Positions 7,396-14,435 of a stretch of 37,890 nucleotides of DNA are shown here, in pieces. This DNA is from Enterocola sp045611845 (GTDB lineage Bacteria; Bacteroidota; Bacteroidia; Bacteroidales; Paludibacteraceae). The stretch covers positions 1-37,890 of the forward strand of contig JAZKXZ010000006.1 of assembly GCA_045611845.1 (NCBI GenBank). Direction: 5' to 3'. How positions within the stretch are numbered: position 1 is the stretch's first letter; each line of letters starts with the position of its first letter. A model generated the notes under the pieces. The model did no database searches. It was not told the origin of the DNA and worked only from the letters and a program-made list of their open reading frames with translations. The position numbers were made by a program, and so were the translations under genes.

Positions 7396-7419
7396 TTACA
7401 CAAAATTATGGATGGTGTC
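7396..7419. other. IS256-family-like terminal sequence
   Basis: TTACACAAAATTATGGATGG(TGTC) resembles the end of IS256-family elements as I remember it (TTACACAAAATTTTGGATAGTGTC). No matching inverted copy or transposase is present in the window, so it would be a solitary scar. Nothing else is recognisable in 7420-7538. Confidence 0.3.
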
Positions 7420-7538
7420 AACGTGTTTACATTTATACTTGTGTATTGTCAACTACATGCTTTTTAGGCAGATTATCGAAATTTGATATTTTAATGTAAA
7501 TATATATCTATATATTTTTTTATTAATTCTGTTTTTTG

Positions 7539-7546
7539 TATCTTTG
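7539..7546 (+). promoter_or_regulatory. -7 element of the 7580-9001 operon
   Basis: TATCTTTG is a perfect TAnnTTTG match 33 bases before the ATG at 7580. The -33 position is only T-rich (TTTTTT), with no clear TTTG. Confidence 0.5.
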
Positions 7547-7579
7547 CAGAAATTAATCGTATTATAAAAAATACACATT

Positions 7580-7801
7580 ATGTACTTTTCTCTGAGAGCC
7601 GAATCTCGTGAGTTACTACAACAATCAACGGGATTAGATAGTTTACAATTGACCAAAACTCCTATTTCTAAAATAAGTGCACGAAGTAATAATTATAGAT
7701 CAAGGTCGAAACGTGAAATTCAGCCACGTGGATCTATTTTATTACGTATGGGGAGATTGTTATCTTTGAATAAGGTAAAATCTTATTTAAGAGGTATGTA
7801 G
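7580..7801 (+). CDS. Small basic protein, unrecognised, first gene of a three-gene operon
   Basis: This 73-residue protein is rich in Arg, Lys and Ser (for example SARSNNYRSRSKREIQPR, around residues 33-50) and has no membrane segment. It is preceded by a clear -7 box and its stop lies one base before the next start, so coupling to the membrane protein genes supports that it is real. The strong positive charge could mean binding to nucleic acid or to the acidic partner proteins. I do not recognise a family. A chance reading frame is possible but made less likely by the tight spacing. Confidence 0.5.
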   Translation: MYFSLRAESRELLQQSTGLDSLQLTKTPISKISARSNNYRSRSKREIQPRGSILLRMGRLLSLNKVKSYLRGM

Positions 7802-7802
7802 T

Positions 7803-8414
7803 ATGGTAGAGAAAATATATAAAAAATATAATGAAGAGTTACGTCCTTTAATCTCTGAGGTTGAAGGACGTCTTGAGTATTTTGAGGAGCCACTTCTTGA
7901 GAATATCGCATCGAAATTTGATTCTATTGTGTTAAGTCATTTTGCTGAAAATTCTTCTGAAAGTGCCTATAATTTAGAACAGGCCAATAAGTATTTAGAT
8001 ATATGTATCAGTCAAAGTTATCAGTATATAATAACTGACCTTGACAAAAAAAGAAGAGGATTTGAGAAAATATGTCCATTACCTAATTGTAAGATATTAA
8101 ATAATGGACAGTTTTATAATGAATATCTTAAACATAAAAAGATAGCCAAGGAAAATGTAAAGGAAGGGTTGAAAAAAGATGATTTTATGGCTATAAATAA
8201 TTATAAAACAGCATACGAGTCATATACCAAGTTGGAAAGATTAATAGATTCTGAAGTATTGTATAATATTATTCAAAAATCGAATAAGAAATCAATTTTT
8301 TATACCGTGTTTTCTATTATATTTCCTATCATTATTTCTATATATATTGGAAGAATAGTGAATGAGTATAAAGAATTCATTATGGAGATAATTAAACAAT
8401 GGATAAACGTATAA
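7803..8414 (+). CDS. C-terminally membrane-anchored protein, paralogue of the next gene
   Basis: This is a 203-residue protein. Residues 1-160 are charged and helical, including a likely coiled stretch (YEEYTK-type repeats near 104-148), followed by one hydrophobic segment at about 165-183 (SIFYTVFSIIFPIIISIYIG) and a short tail to 203. It shares with the following protein the order Y-x4-L/V-x-P-L-I/L near the N-terminus, FYNEYLKHK (104-112) against FWSEYSRHR, and YKTAYESYTKLERLI (134-148) against YENAFINYRKAENLI, so the two arose by duplication. The start is one base after the previous stop; the end overlaps the next gene by 16 bases. The topology suggests a cytoplasmic helical head on the inner membrane. 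Family not recognised. Confidence 0.75.
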   Translation: MVEKIYKKYNEELRPLISEVEGRLEYFEEPLLENIASKFDSIVLSHFAENSSESAYNLEQANKYLDICISQSYQYIITDLDKKRRGFEKICPLPNCKILNNGQFYNEYLKHKKIAKENVKEGLKKDDFMAINNYKTAYESYTKLERLIDSEVLYNIIQKSNKKSIFYTVFSIIFPIIISIYIGRIVNEYKEFIMEIIKQWINV

Positions 8415-9001
8415 ATTCTATTTTTGAAATATATAAAGATTCTGTTAAACCTCTTCTTGTTGATATACAGGTTAGAAGTAAGAATGGTAAACTTCCAGAT
8501 AATTTCTTAAATGAAATTAGAGCTTTAAATGATCATATAGCTCGTTGTTATAGAGAAGATATTACACCTAAGGATATCGAACGTGAATTAACTAAAGCTG
8601 AAGGACACTTAAGAAGATTGATATTTGATTGTTTTAAACAGTTAAATATTTATTTGAGTGATTTTCTAGAGTATAAGGAGAGATGGTTTTTTAGCGAGTT
8701 TTGGGTAACTTATAATAATGGTGTTTTTTGGTCTGAGTATTCTAGACATAGAATAGATGCACAAACAAATGTGATTGAAGCAAAGAAAATAGAAACACTT
8801 GACCCTGACAGGGCTATGATTTCTTATGAAAATGCCTTTATAAATTATAGGAAAGCAGAAAACCTAATACGCTCTAATAATTGTATGTTATTAAGATCTT
8901 TGTTTCATAAATATTTTAATTTATCAAAAAATTTCTTGTGGTGGTTTTTAGGTACGGTATTATTGACCTTAATTTCTACTATTATAGGTCTGTTTGTTTA
9001 G
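8399..9001 (+). CDS. C-terminally membrane-anchored protein, paralogue of the previous gene
   Basis: This is a 200-residue protein with a helical, charged cytoplasmic region (1-175) and a terminal membrane segment at about 178-199 (FLWWFLGTVLLTLISTIIGL) that ends at the last residue. Overall identity to its neighbour looks low, but motif order and length agree. Its start lies inside the preceding gene (16-base overlap), so the two are probably made in a fixed ratio and may form a hetero-oligomer. A strong terminator follows at 9073. Membrane-anchored pairs of this kind are seen in several anti-phage systems as membrane-disrupting partners, but nothing in the sequence proves that here. Confidence 0.75.
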   Translation: MDKRINSIFEIYKDSVKPLLVDIQVRSKNGKLPDNFLNEIRALNDHIARCYREDITPKDIERELTKAEGHLRRLIFDCFKQLNIYLSDFLEYKERWFFSEFWVTYNNGVFWSEYSRHRIDAQTNVIEAKKIETLDPDRAMISYENAFINYRKAENLIRSNNCMLLRSLFHKYFNLSKNFLWWFLGTVLLTLISTIIGLFV

Positions 9002-9072
9002 ATTTTGCTATTCCTTTTATTTTAAAGAAACACATTACTCTTATAGCGGGCGCGCGTCTAATATTCTCAATC

Positions 9073-9106
9073 AATAGCTACTTCAAAAATGAGGTGGCTA
9101 TTTTTT
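9073..9106 (+). terminator. Intrinsic terminator of the membrane-protein operon
   Basis: A 12-bp stem AATAGCTACTTC / GAGGTGGCTATT (two G-T pairs) with loop AAAAAT, followed by TTTTTT. It lies 72 bases after the stop at 9001. Confidence 0.8.
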
Positions 9107-9200
9107 GAGTGATTTTCGGAGTAAAAAGTGTTGGAAATTCTAGATTACGGAACAAAAATGCATGAAATTCAAAATATTTGCTTAAAAATTTGTGATAAAA

Positions 9201-9232
9201 TTTGCGTATATTGAAGTAAATCAGTACTTTTG
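9201..9232 (+). promoter_or_regulatory. Strong Bacteroidota promoter driving a candidate small RNA
   Basis: TTTG (9201-9204), a 20-base spacer and TACTTTTG (9225-9232) are full matches to both consensus boxes. No convincing protein gene follows before a terminator at 9285-9325. Confidence 0.6.
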
Positions 9233-9237
9233 CATCC

Positions 9238-9325
9238 ATAAAAACACAAATGCCCCATTCTTAAACAACATATAAATCCCCAAAAATAGTGGTTGCTTTG
9301 AAAGAAGTAACCACTATTCTTTTTA
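9238..9325 (+). ncRNA. Candidate small RNA of about 85 bases
   Basis: A strong promoter (9201-9232) predicts a start near 9238. About 45 unstructured bases follow, then a 15-bp hairpin (9285-9299 with 9304-9318; AATAGTGGTTGCTTT / GAAGTAACCACTATT, a few G-T pairs) closed by a GAAA tetraloop and trailed by CTTTTTAT. Promoter plus terminator with no reading frame of note in between is the pattern of an independent sRNA or a very short attenuated leader. The hairpin could equally end transcription of the lipocalin fragment from the other side, since TTTTTGGGG follows it on the minus strand. Confidence 0.4.
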
Positions 9326-9357
9326 TAAATTATACCAACTGTTGGGGGCAATATTAC

Positions 9358-9483
9358 CTATTCCTGATTAACCCAAATGAAATTATCTATATTGTAGCCT
9401 CGGCGTGTGGCTTCGTTCAGGACATTCTTTTTTTCAATAGGGTCTATATAAGTGGTTCTAGAAAGAATCCACAAATAGTTGGG
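9358..9483 (-). pseudogene. Lipocalin (Blc-like) C-terminal fragment
   Basis: The minus strand reads PNYLWILSRTTYIDPIEKKN then VLNEATRRGYNIDNFIWVNQ and Glu-stop (TAG at 9358-9360). YLWILSRTP..., a helix, then F-x-x-x-x-L-I-WV-Q is the C-terminal end of bacterial outer-membrane lipocalins. Upstream (above 9483) the family match ends and an in-frame stop appears about 30 bases further on, so the N-terminal three quarters, including the lipobox, are missing. It is a decayed remnant next to the island edge. Confidence 0.65.
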
Positions 9484-9680
9484 CAAAATCCATGTGAAAA
9501 GTGAAAATATTTAACAATTAGAATTGCCTAAAACTAACAATCTGCCCATCTTAAAACGTTCCCGAAAAACGGTTTGTAAAATTTTTGTAACATTTGGTTT
9601 CAATTTTATATCAAAAAAAGCCCTTTTTTAGGTATTTCTGAGCTATTTTTCACTAAGGGCCAAAAATTTTTCAAAAAACG

Positions 9681-9711
9681 TTTGCAAAATTTTTTTTTCA
9701 ATATATATTTG
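9681..9711 (+). promoter_or_regulatory. Promoter directly upstream of a hairpin
   Basis: TTTG (9681-9684), a 19-base spacer and TATATTTG (9704-9711) match the consensus. The predicted start (about 9717) coincides with the first base of a 12-bp hairpin. The next gene begins at 9819. The stretch 9505-9680 is AT-rich with a weak 6-bp hairpin and no gene. Confidence 0.5.
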
Positions 9712-9716
9712 CTACG

Positions 9717-9752
9717 AAATCAATTTCTCTCAAGGAGAAGTTGATTTTTTTA
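9717..9752 (+). terminator. Hairpin with U tail at the start of the 9819 leader
   Basis: AAATCAATTTCT pairs with AGAAGTTGATTT (12 bp, one G-T) around CTCAAGG, followed by a T-rich run. Its position at the predicted transcription start suggests attenuation or 5'-end protection of the mRNA for the 9819-11040 pair, or a terminator for something upstream. Confidence 0.45.
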
Positions 9753-9818
9753 TTTTATAAACCCTTTTAAAAATTTTATTATTTAAATGAATTACAAAAA
9801 ATTTAATCTAATGTCATT

Positions 9819-10286
9819 ATGAATGTTAGAACTGTTTTTGGGGTGTTAGCTTGGATGTTGTCAAGCAGCCTCGACGCTAGTGAAGTTAACGGATTAGTAG
9901 CCATCTCAGCAGATGGAGATCCAACAACTTATCTTCTTTCTCAAGTGCAACGTATTAATGTATCTGCAAATGGTACCGACGGTGCAATGTCTGTGGTGAA
10001 TAAGAATGGTAATGAAGAAGGTGCATACCAGAAAATAATATTTGCCTCCGTCTCCACGAAGATATGTGGAGTAGAGGTACCAAATGTATATGTCTACCCA
10101 AATCCTGTATCAGATGCTCTATATGTAAGTGGAGTAGATGAAGATGATACACATCTAATTATATATGATCTAAACGGAAATTGTATTCTAGGTGAGTATG
10201 GCAATGAAATAGAAGTTGCATTTCTACCAAAAGGAATGTACATTTTAGGAATCAACGATTATTATGTGAAATTTATTAAGCAATAA
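9819..10286 (+). CDS. Small secreted protein with T9SS type A C-terminal sorting domain
   Basis: This 155-residue protein has a weak signal-like N-terminus (MNVRTVFGVLAWMLSSSLDA), a short middle region (GDPTTYLLSQVQRINV) and a C-terminal domain from about residue 90: VYVYPNPVSDALYV, IIYDLNGN, LPKGMYILGI and a final KFIKQ. That is the type A sorting domain read by the type IX system for export across the outer membrane. There is little mature protein other than the tag, so it may be a small surface factor or the remainder of a shortened gene. The signal peptide lacks the usual Lys-rich start and should be checked. It is followed after 4 bases by the next gene, so they form an operon. Confidence 0.75.
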   Translation: MNVRTVFGVLAWMLSSSLDASEVNGLVAISADGDPTTYLLSQVQRINVSANGTDGAMSVVNKNGNEEGAYQKIIFASVSTKICGVEVPNVYVYPNPVSDALYVSGVDEDDTHLIIYDLNGNCILGEYGNEIEVAFLPKGMYILGINDYYVKFIKQ

Positions 10287-10290
10287 TACT

Positions 10291-11040
10291 ATGAAAAAGT
10301 TTACTCTTTTTATTGTTGTTGTACTTTGTATTGCTCATTTAGTTAATGCTCAATTGAAATTGTATGTTTATGAAAATAATGGAGAAGTTACTTCTTTCGT
10401 TGCTTCTAATGTTGATAGTATTGCTTTTACAGCTCCCAGCGGCAATCCCGTAGAACCTGCTAATGAAATCACAGAGTATGTGGAAATGGGGCTATCTGTA
10501 AGATGGGCTGTATGTAATGTGGGTGCAAATGCACCTGAAGAATATGGTGATTATTTTGCCTGGGGAGAAGTTGAAACTAAAGATTATTACCAACTCAACA
10601 ATTATCAATGGGCAGCTAGTGTTTCTGGTATGATTCTTAAATATTGCACTAATAGTTTTCTGGGTAATGTAGATAACAAAACACAACTAGAACCAGAAGA
10701 TGATGCGGCACGTGTAATATGTGAAGATAGATGGAGAATACCTACAGAATACGAGTTTAATGAGTTGATAAATAATTGTTCTATTACCTGGACAAGTAGC
10801 AATGGAGTGTATGGTTTAGAGTTTGTTTCAAAGAAAAATGGCAATTCTATATTCATACCTGCTGCTGGCTATTATTATGATGTTGAAAAGGATGCAAGTT
10901 CTTTTGGATATTATTGGACATCTACATTAGATATAAATGATTCAACCAAAGCAAAACAATTTGCATTCAACGAAGATGGTCATAATTTAAGTAGTAGTAC
11001 TCGTTATTTTGGTCAAACAATACGTCCTGTAATGCCATAA
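10291..11040 (+). CDS. Secreted FISUMP/DUF1566-type protein
   Basis: This 249-residue protein has a clear signal peptide (MKKFTLFIVVVLCIAHLVNA, cut near 20). A short Bacteroidota surface-protein lead-in follows (KLYVYENNGEVTSFVASNVD). The main domain carries the repeated-family motifs YVEMGLSVRWAVCNVGA, EEYGDYFAWGE, EPEDDAARV, WRIPTEYEFNELI, FIPAAGYYY, YYWTST and a final RPV. This is the Fibrobacter-paralogous (FISUMP) fold related to C-type-lectin/DUF1566 domains, usually found on surface proteins of gut Bacteroidota; binding partner unknown. No T9SS tag is present, so it probably stays periplasmic or travels with its neighbour, whose gene ends 4 bases upstream. Confidence 0.8.
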   Translation: MKKFTLFIVVVLCIAHLVNAQLKLYVYENNGEVTSFVASNVDSIAFTAPSGNPVEPANEITEYVEMGLSVRWAVCNVGANAPEEYGDYFAWGEVETKDYYQLNNYQWAASVSGMILKYCTNSFLGNVDNKTQLEPEDDAARVICEDRWRIPTEYEFNELINNCSITWTSSNGVYGLEFVSKKNGNSIFIPAAGYYYDVEKDASSFGYYWTSTLDINDSTKAKQFAFNEDGHNLSSSTRYFGQTIRPVMP

Positions 11041-11080
11041 ATAAATAGGTTTGTTTATAATTCCTTAATTATTGACTTGT

Positions 11081-11923
11081 ATGAAAACGGCTTCTGTTAT
11101 AAGACCTAAAACAAAAGTCTTTGAGTTTAATTTAAAGGAAATCTGGCTTTATCGTGATTTAATCTCGATGTTTATTAAACGTGATATTGTTACACTTTAT
11201 AAACAAACCATTTTAGGACCGTTGTGGAATATTGTACAACCTGCTATAACAGTTGTAATGTATATGCTCGTGTTTGGTGGCATAGCTGGTATTCCCACTG
11301 AGGGAATACCGCAGCCACTGTTCTATCTGTCTGGAGTGTGTATGTGGCAATATCTTGCAGATTGTTTAATAAAAACTTCTAATACCTTTGCTACAAATGT
11401 AGGTCTTTTTAGCAAAGTGTATTTCCCAAGGTTGATATGTCCTATTTCTGCGGTATTTAGTAATCTATTTAGATTTTGCATTCAATTTTTCTTGTTTGTA
11501 GCGGTATATCTATGCTATGTGTTCTTTGGAACCGATTTACATCCCAATTGGTATATGTTGTTGATGCCAATATTGGTGATGATGCTAGCTGGGATAGCGC
11601 TGGGAATAGGGAATATTATATCTACAATATCAATAAAATATCGTGATATGCAAGTGCTATTTACCTTTATAGTGCAAATATGGATGTATGCAACGCCTAT
11701 AGTTTATCCTCTTACACACGTGAGTGGCAAGTATTTAAATTTAATTATTTGTTTAAATCCAATCACTCCCATTATAAGAACTTTTAGATATAGTTGTTTT
11801 GGGGTAGGAGAATTTATAGGTTGGGAATGGCTCTCTTATAGTTTCTTTTTTATGGTTATAATTTTGCTTATTGGCACAATGCTATTTAACCGAAAAGAAA
11901 GAATCTTTATGGATACGGTGTAA
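11081..11923 (+). CDS. wzm: Polysaccharide ABC exporter, permease subunit (Wzm/TagG type)
   Basis: This is a 280-residue ABC-2 membrane protein. An N-terminal amphipathic part (LKEIWLYRDLISMFIKRDI) precedes the family hallmark YKQTILGPLWNIVQP, and six hydrophobic segments follow, with IKYRDMQVLFTFIVQIWMY and TPIVYP in the expected places. It forms the channel that exports lipid-linked O-antigen or teichoic-acid-like glycans with the ATPase encoded next. I chose ATG 11081; a TTG nine bases earlier is also possible. The ATPase gene starts 16 bases after its stop. A glycosyltransferase nearby and the epimerase at the left edge fit surface glycan synthesis. Confidence 0.9.
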   Translation: MKTASVIRPKTKVFEFNLKEIWLYRDLISMFIKRDIVTLYKQTILGPLWNIVQPAITVVMYMLVFGGIAGIPTEGIPQPLFYLSGVCMWQYLADCLIKTSNTFATNVGLFSKVYFPRLICPISAVFSNLFRFCIQFFLFVAVYLCYVFFGTDLHPNWYMLLMPILVMMLAGIALGIGNIISTISIKYRDMQVLFTFIVQIWMYATPIVYPLTHVSGKYLNLIICLNPITPIIRTFRYSCFGVGEFIGWEWLSYSFFFMVIILLIGTMLFNRKERIFMDTV

Positions 11924-11939
11924 TATAAAAACAATTTTT

Positions 11940-12707
11940 ATGTGTAGCGCAATAGAATTCAATAATATCAGTAAGCAGTATCATCTAGGAGTGGTTTCAA
12001 CCAAAACACTTGCTCAGGATGTTTGTCATTGGTGGATGTTAAATGTGTTTCACAAACAAAACCAAATGGAAACTGAGGGTGTAGAGTGTCATTGGGCACT
12101 GCGTGATATTGACTTTAAAGTAGAAGAAGGCGATATTGTAGGTATTGTTGGAAAGAATGGAGCAGGAAAGAGCACGCTTTTAAAATTGCTATCAAGAATT
12201 GTGGCTCCAACTACAGGTTATATCTATACAAATGGTAGAATAGGCTCATTGCTAGAAATTGGAACCGGGTTTCATTATGAAATGACAGGTCGTGAAAATA
12301 TATTTATGAATGGCGCCATTTTAGGTATGACAAAGAAGGAGATAAAACATAAACTCGATGAAATAATAGATTTCTCAGGTTGTGAACTATATATAGACAC
12401 GCCCGTGAAACGTTATTCTCAAGGTATGATGGTGCGATTAGGCTTTGCTGTGGCAGCACATTTAAATCCAGATATTCTAGTAATAGACGAAGTTTTGTCA
12501 ATTGGTGATAGCGAATTTCCGCGTAAGGCCGTGAATAAACTAAAAGAAATTAATAAACACGGAGTGACAATACTTTTTGTAAGTCACAATATGGAAATAG
12601 TGAAATCGCTATGCAAAACTGGATTTCTTCTAGAGAACGGAATTATTAAAAATAAAGGCGATATAAACGAGATAGTATCGCTATATAAAAATAACATTAT
12701 TAATTAA
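11940..12707 (+). CDS. wzt: Polysaccharide ABC exporter, ATP-binding subunit (Wzt type)
   Basis: This 255-residue ATPase has Walker A GKNGAGKST (71-79), the transporter signature KRYSQGM (157-163), Walker B DILVIDE (178-184) and a switch His in SHN (215-217). It powers export with the permease encoded upstream. The protein stops after the nucleotide-binding domain; there is no C-terminal carbohydrate-binding domain of the kind found in O9a-type Wzt, so chain-end recognition is not expected here. Start ATG 11940 is preferred over an in-frame ATG at 11871 that lies inside the permease gene and would add 23 unrelated residues. Confidence 0.92.
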   Translation: MCSAIEFNNISKQYHLGVVSTKTLAQDVCHWWMLNVFHKQNQMETEGVECHWALRDIDFKVEEGDIVGIVGKNGAGKSTLLKLLSRIVAPTTGYIYTNGRIGSLLEIGTGFHYEMTGRENIFMNGAILGMTKKEIKHKLDEIIDFSGCELYIDTPVKRYSQGMMVRLGFAVAAHLNPDILVIDEVLSIGDSEFPRKAVNKLKEINKHGVTILFVSHNMEIVKSLCKTGFLLENGIIKNKGDINEIVSLYKNNIIN

Positions 12708-12727
12708 CCCTTTAAATTTTAAGCATT

Positions 12728-13102
12728 ATGGCAGTAAAATTTTTTAAATGTAATCACTGTGGTAATGTGATTATGAAAGTAGTAGACTCTAAAGTACCAG
12801 TTATGTGCTGCGGAGAAAAAATGGCAGAATTAAAGCCTAACACAGAAAATGCTAACATATTAAAGCATATGCCTGTGGTATATAGGCTAGATAGTTGCAA
12901 AATAAAAGTAGAAGTGGGTAGTGTGCCTCATCCAATGCTTCCAGAACATCACGTAGCATTTATTTATGTGGAATGTGAAAAAGGAGGTATTCTTGTGAAC
13001 CTAACCGACAAATCTGAAGCAGTAGTTTGCACTTGCAAAGACGATCCAATCGCTGTGTATGAGTATTGTAACTTGCATGGCCTCTGGAAAGCCGAGTTAT
13101 AA
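12728..13102 (+). CDS. dfx: Desulfoferrodoxin / superoxide reductase (class I)
   Basis: This 124-residue cytoplasmic protein reduces superoxide to peroxide in anaerobes. The N-terminal desulforedoxin-like iron centre has C8, C11, C27 and C28 (CNHC ... CC). The catalytic Fe(His4Cys) centre is complete: H47 (KHMPV), H68 (SVPHPM), H74 (PEHH), C114 and H117 (CNLHGLW). Glu/Lys residues near H47 are as in the family. It lies 20 bases after the ABC exporter gene and before a strong terminator, so it may share that transcript, although the functions are unrelated. Confidence 0.95.
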   Translation: MAVKFFKCNHCGNVIMKVVDSKVPVMCCGEKMAELKPNTENANILKHMPVVYRLDSCKIKVEVGSVPHPMLPEHHVAFIYVECEKGGILVNLTDKSEAVVCTCKDDPIAVYEYCNLHGLWKAEL

Positions 13103-13131
13103 TTATTTATAAAAAATAAGGTATAAAAACG

Positions 13132-13177
13132 AACCGACCTGTAGTCTATTGTAGTGGAGACCGCAGGTCGGTTTTCA
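13132..13177 (+). terminator. Intrinsic terminator after dfx
   Basis: A 10-bp stem (AACCGACCTG / CAGGTCGGTT) with an inner 4-bp GTCT/AGAC stem, followed by TTTTCATTT. It ends the 11081-13102 transcript. Confidence 0.8.
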
Positions 13178-13193
13178 TTTATAGCAAATTATT

Positions 13194-13226
13194 TTTGTGA
13201 TTTTAACTATATTTTAACTATATTTG
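13194..13226 (+). promoter_or_regulatory. Promoter of the GT4 gene
   Basis: TTTG (13194-13197), a 21-base spacer and TATATTTG (13219-13226). The spacer and -7 box contain a tandem 11-base repeat (ATTTTAACTAT twice). The ATG follows at 13287. Confidence 0.55.
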
Positions 13227-13286
13227 TTGTGTTTTATATGATAATCTACTTAAAATATAAATTTCAAATCTCTGAGAATTAATATT

Positions 13287-14399
13287 ATGAAAATAGCATA
13301 TTTACTTGGAAGTTTGAGTAGGGGCGGTACAGAAACCCTGCTTCTTGATGTTTTTAAATCAGCAAATAAGGCACAATATGAATTTATTGGTGTGCATAGA
13401 AAAGATGGTCCATACAAGGATGATTTCTATGCTACTGAACCTAAATTTGTGCACTGTGCGCCTAAAAAAGGACGTTTCTTCTCATATTTTAAACGTCTTC
13501 GTGCTTTATTTAAACAAAATGGTATTACAATAGCTCACGCTCAACAATGTATTGATGCTATTTATGCATGCATTGCTACAATAGGTACAAATATAAAAGT
13601 GGTGCAAACATTTCACGGCTATGATTTTGGAACAAAAGGACTAAATAAGTGGCTTCTTAAAAGAAGCATTCTATGGTGTGATGCATCATACTTCGTGAGT
13701 GAAGCAGAAAAACAATACTATATTAAGAAATATAATCTTAAATGTCTTGATAAACTTCATGTAGTGTATAATGGTATCAATTTTTCTAAATTTGATATAG
13801 AAAAACAACCATTGGAACTGCCTGAAAATAATATTGACTGCCCACAGGGCGGATTGCTGAAATTGGTTATGGTCGGGAACTTTGTGCCCGTCCGGGCACA
13901 AAGTTCTGTGTGTCAATTTCTTAAAGGACTTAAAGATAAAGGTGTAAACTTTGATTTCTATTTTGTGGGTAGAAAATCAGATGCAGAGCCTTGGCGTTTT
14001 GATAATTGCGTAAAATTTTGTGAAGAAAACGGTTTAAAAGATTGTGTACACTTCTTAGGTGCTAGAGCAGATGTGCCTCAAATTTTAAAAAACGTGGATG
14101 CATTTGTTTATGCTACAGACCACGATACTTTTGGTATTGCAGTGATAGAAGCAGTTGCTGCAGGTCTTCCTACTTTTGTGAATGATTGGGAAGTAATGAC
14201 AGAGGTAACTCAAAATGGTAAATTGTCTACACTTTATAAAACAAATGATACCGAAGACTTTTGCGAGAAGTTTATGGATTTTGTAAATAATGTGGAATCA
14301 TATAAAACTAAGGCTGTAGAGAATGCTAAAATAGTAAGAGAGATTTACTCAATTGAAAAGCATATTGAAAGGCTTAATGAGTTGTATAAGTCGTTATAA
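13287..14399 (+). CDS. Glycosyltransferase family 4
   Basis: This is a 370-residue GT-B enzyme. The N-terminal acceptor domain starts MKIAYLLGSLSRGGTETLLL, with the GGTE loop for the sugar nucleotide, and HAQQCIDAIYAC and TFHGYDFGTKG follow. The C-terminal donor domain runs from VMVGNFVPVRAQ through HFLGARADVPQIL to the E-x7-E motif region (DHDTFGIAVIEAVAAGLP). Such enzymes act at the cytoplasmic face in surface-glycan assembly; donor and acceptor cannot be told. It has its own promoter and terminator. A perfect 13-bp inverted repeat sits inside the coding region at 13877-13906, covering NFVPVRAQSS. Confidence 0.9.
   Translation: MKIAYLLGSLSRGGTETLLLDVFKSANKAQYEFIGVHRKDGPYKDDFYATEPKFVHCAPKKGRFFSYFKRLRALFKQNGITIAHAQQCIDAIYACIATIGTNIKVVQTFHGYDFGTKGLNKWLLKRSILWCDASYFVSEAEKQYYIKKYNLKCLDKLHVVYNGINFSKFDIEKQPLELPENNIDCPQGGLLKLVMVGNFVPVRAQSSVCQFLKGLKDKGVNFDFYFVGRKSDAEPWRFDNCVKFCEENGLKDCVHFLGARADVPQILKNVDAFVYATDHDTFGIAVIEAVAAGLPTFVNDWEVMTEVTQNGKLSTLYKTNDTEDFCEKFMDFVNNVESYKTKAVENAKIVREIYSIEKHIERLNELYKSL
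13877..13906. repeat. Perfect 13-bp inverted repeat inside the GT4 gene
   Basis: GAACTTTGTGCCC / GGGCACAAAGTTC flank the loop GTCC. It is unusually GC-rich for this gene and codes for FVPVRAQS without breaking the frame. Confidence 0.85.
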
Positions 14400-14400
14400 C

Positions 14401-14433
14401 AAAAAAAACATCACATCGTGATGTTTTTTTTGT
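14401..14433. terminator. Bidirectional terminator between convergent genes
   Basis: A-run, ACATCAC, loop ATC, GTGATGT, T-run: about 14 bp when the A and T runs pair. It serves the GT4 gene (plus) and the S4-protein gene (minus), which converge here. Confidence 0.8.
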
Positions 14434-14435
14434 TG

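Noticed and set aside
9046..9057. GC-rich patch GCGGGCGCGCG in an AT-rich gap
   Set aside because: Noticed as unusual, but too short and without pairing or repeats to support a feature.
9289..9504. A 71-codon plus-strand frame
   Set aside because: It begins inside the hairpin at 9285-9318 and runs antisense to the lipocalin remnant, which explains the openness better.
11871..11939. Extended start of the ABC ATPase gene at ATG 11871
   Set aside because: The added 23 residues are an out-of-frame reading of the permease C-terminus; ATG 11940 fits the family.
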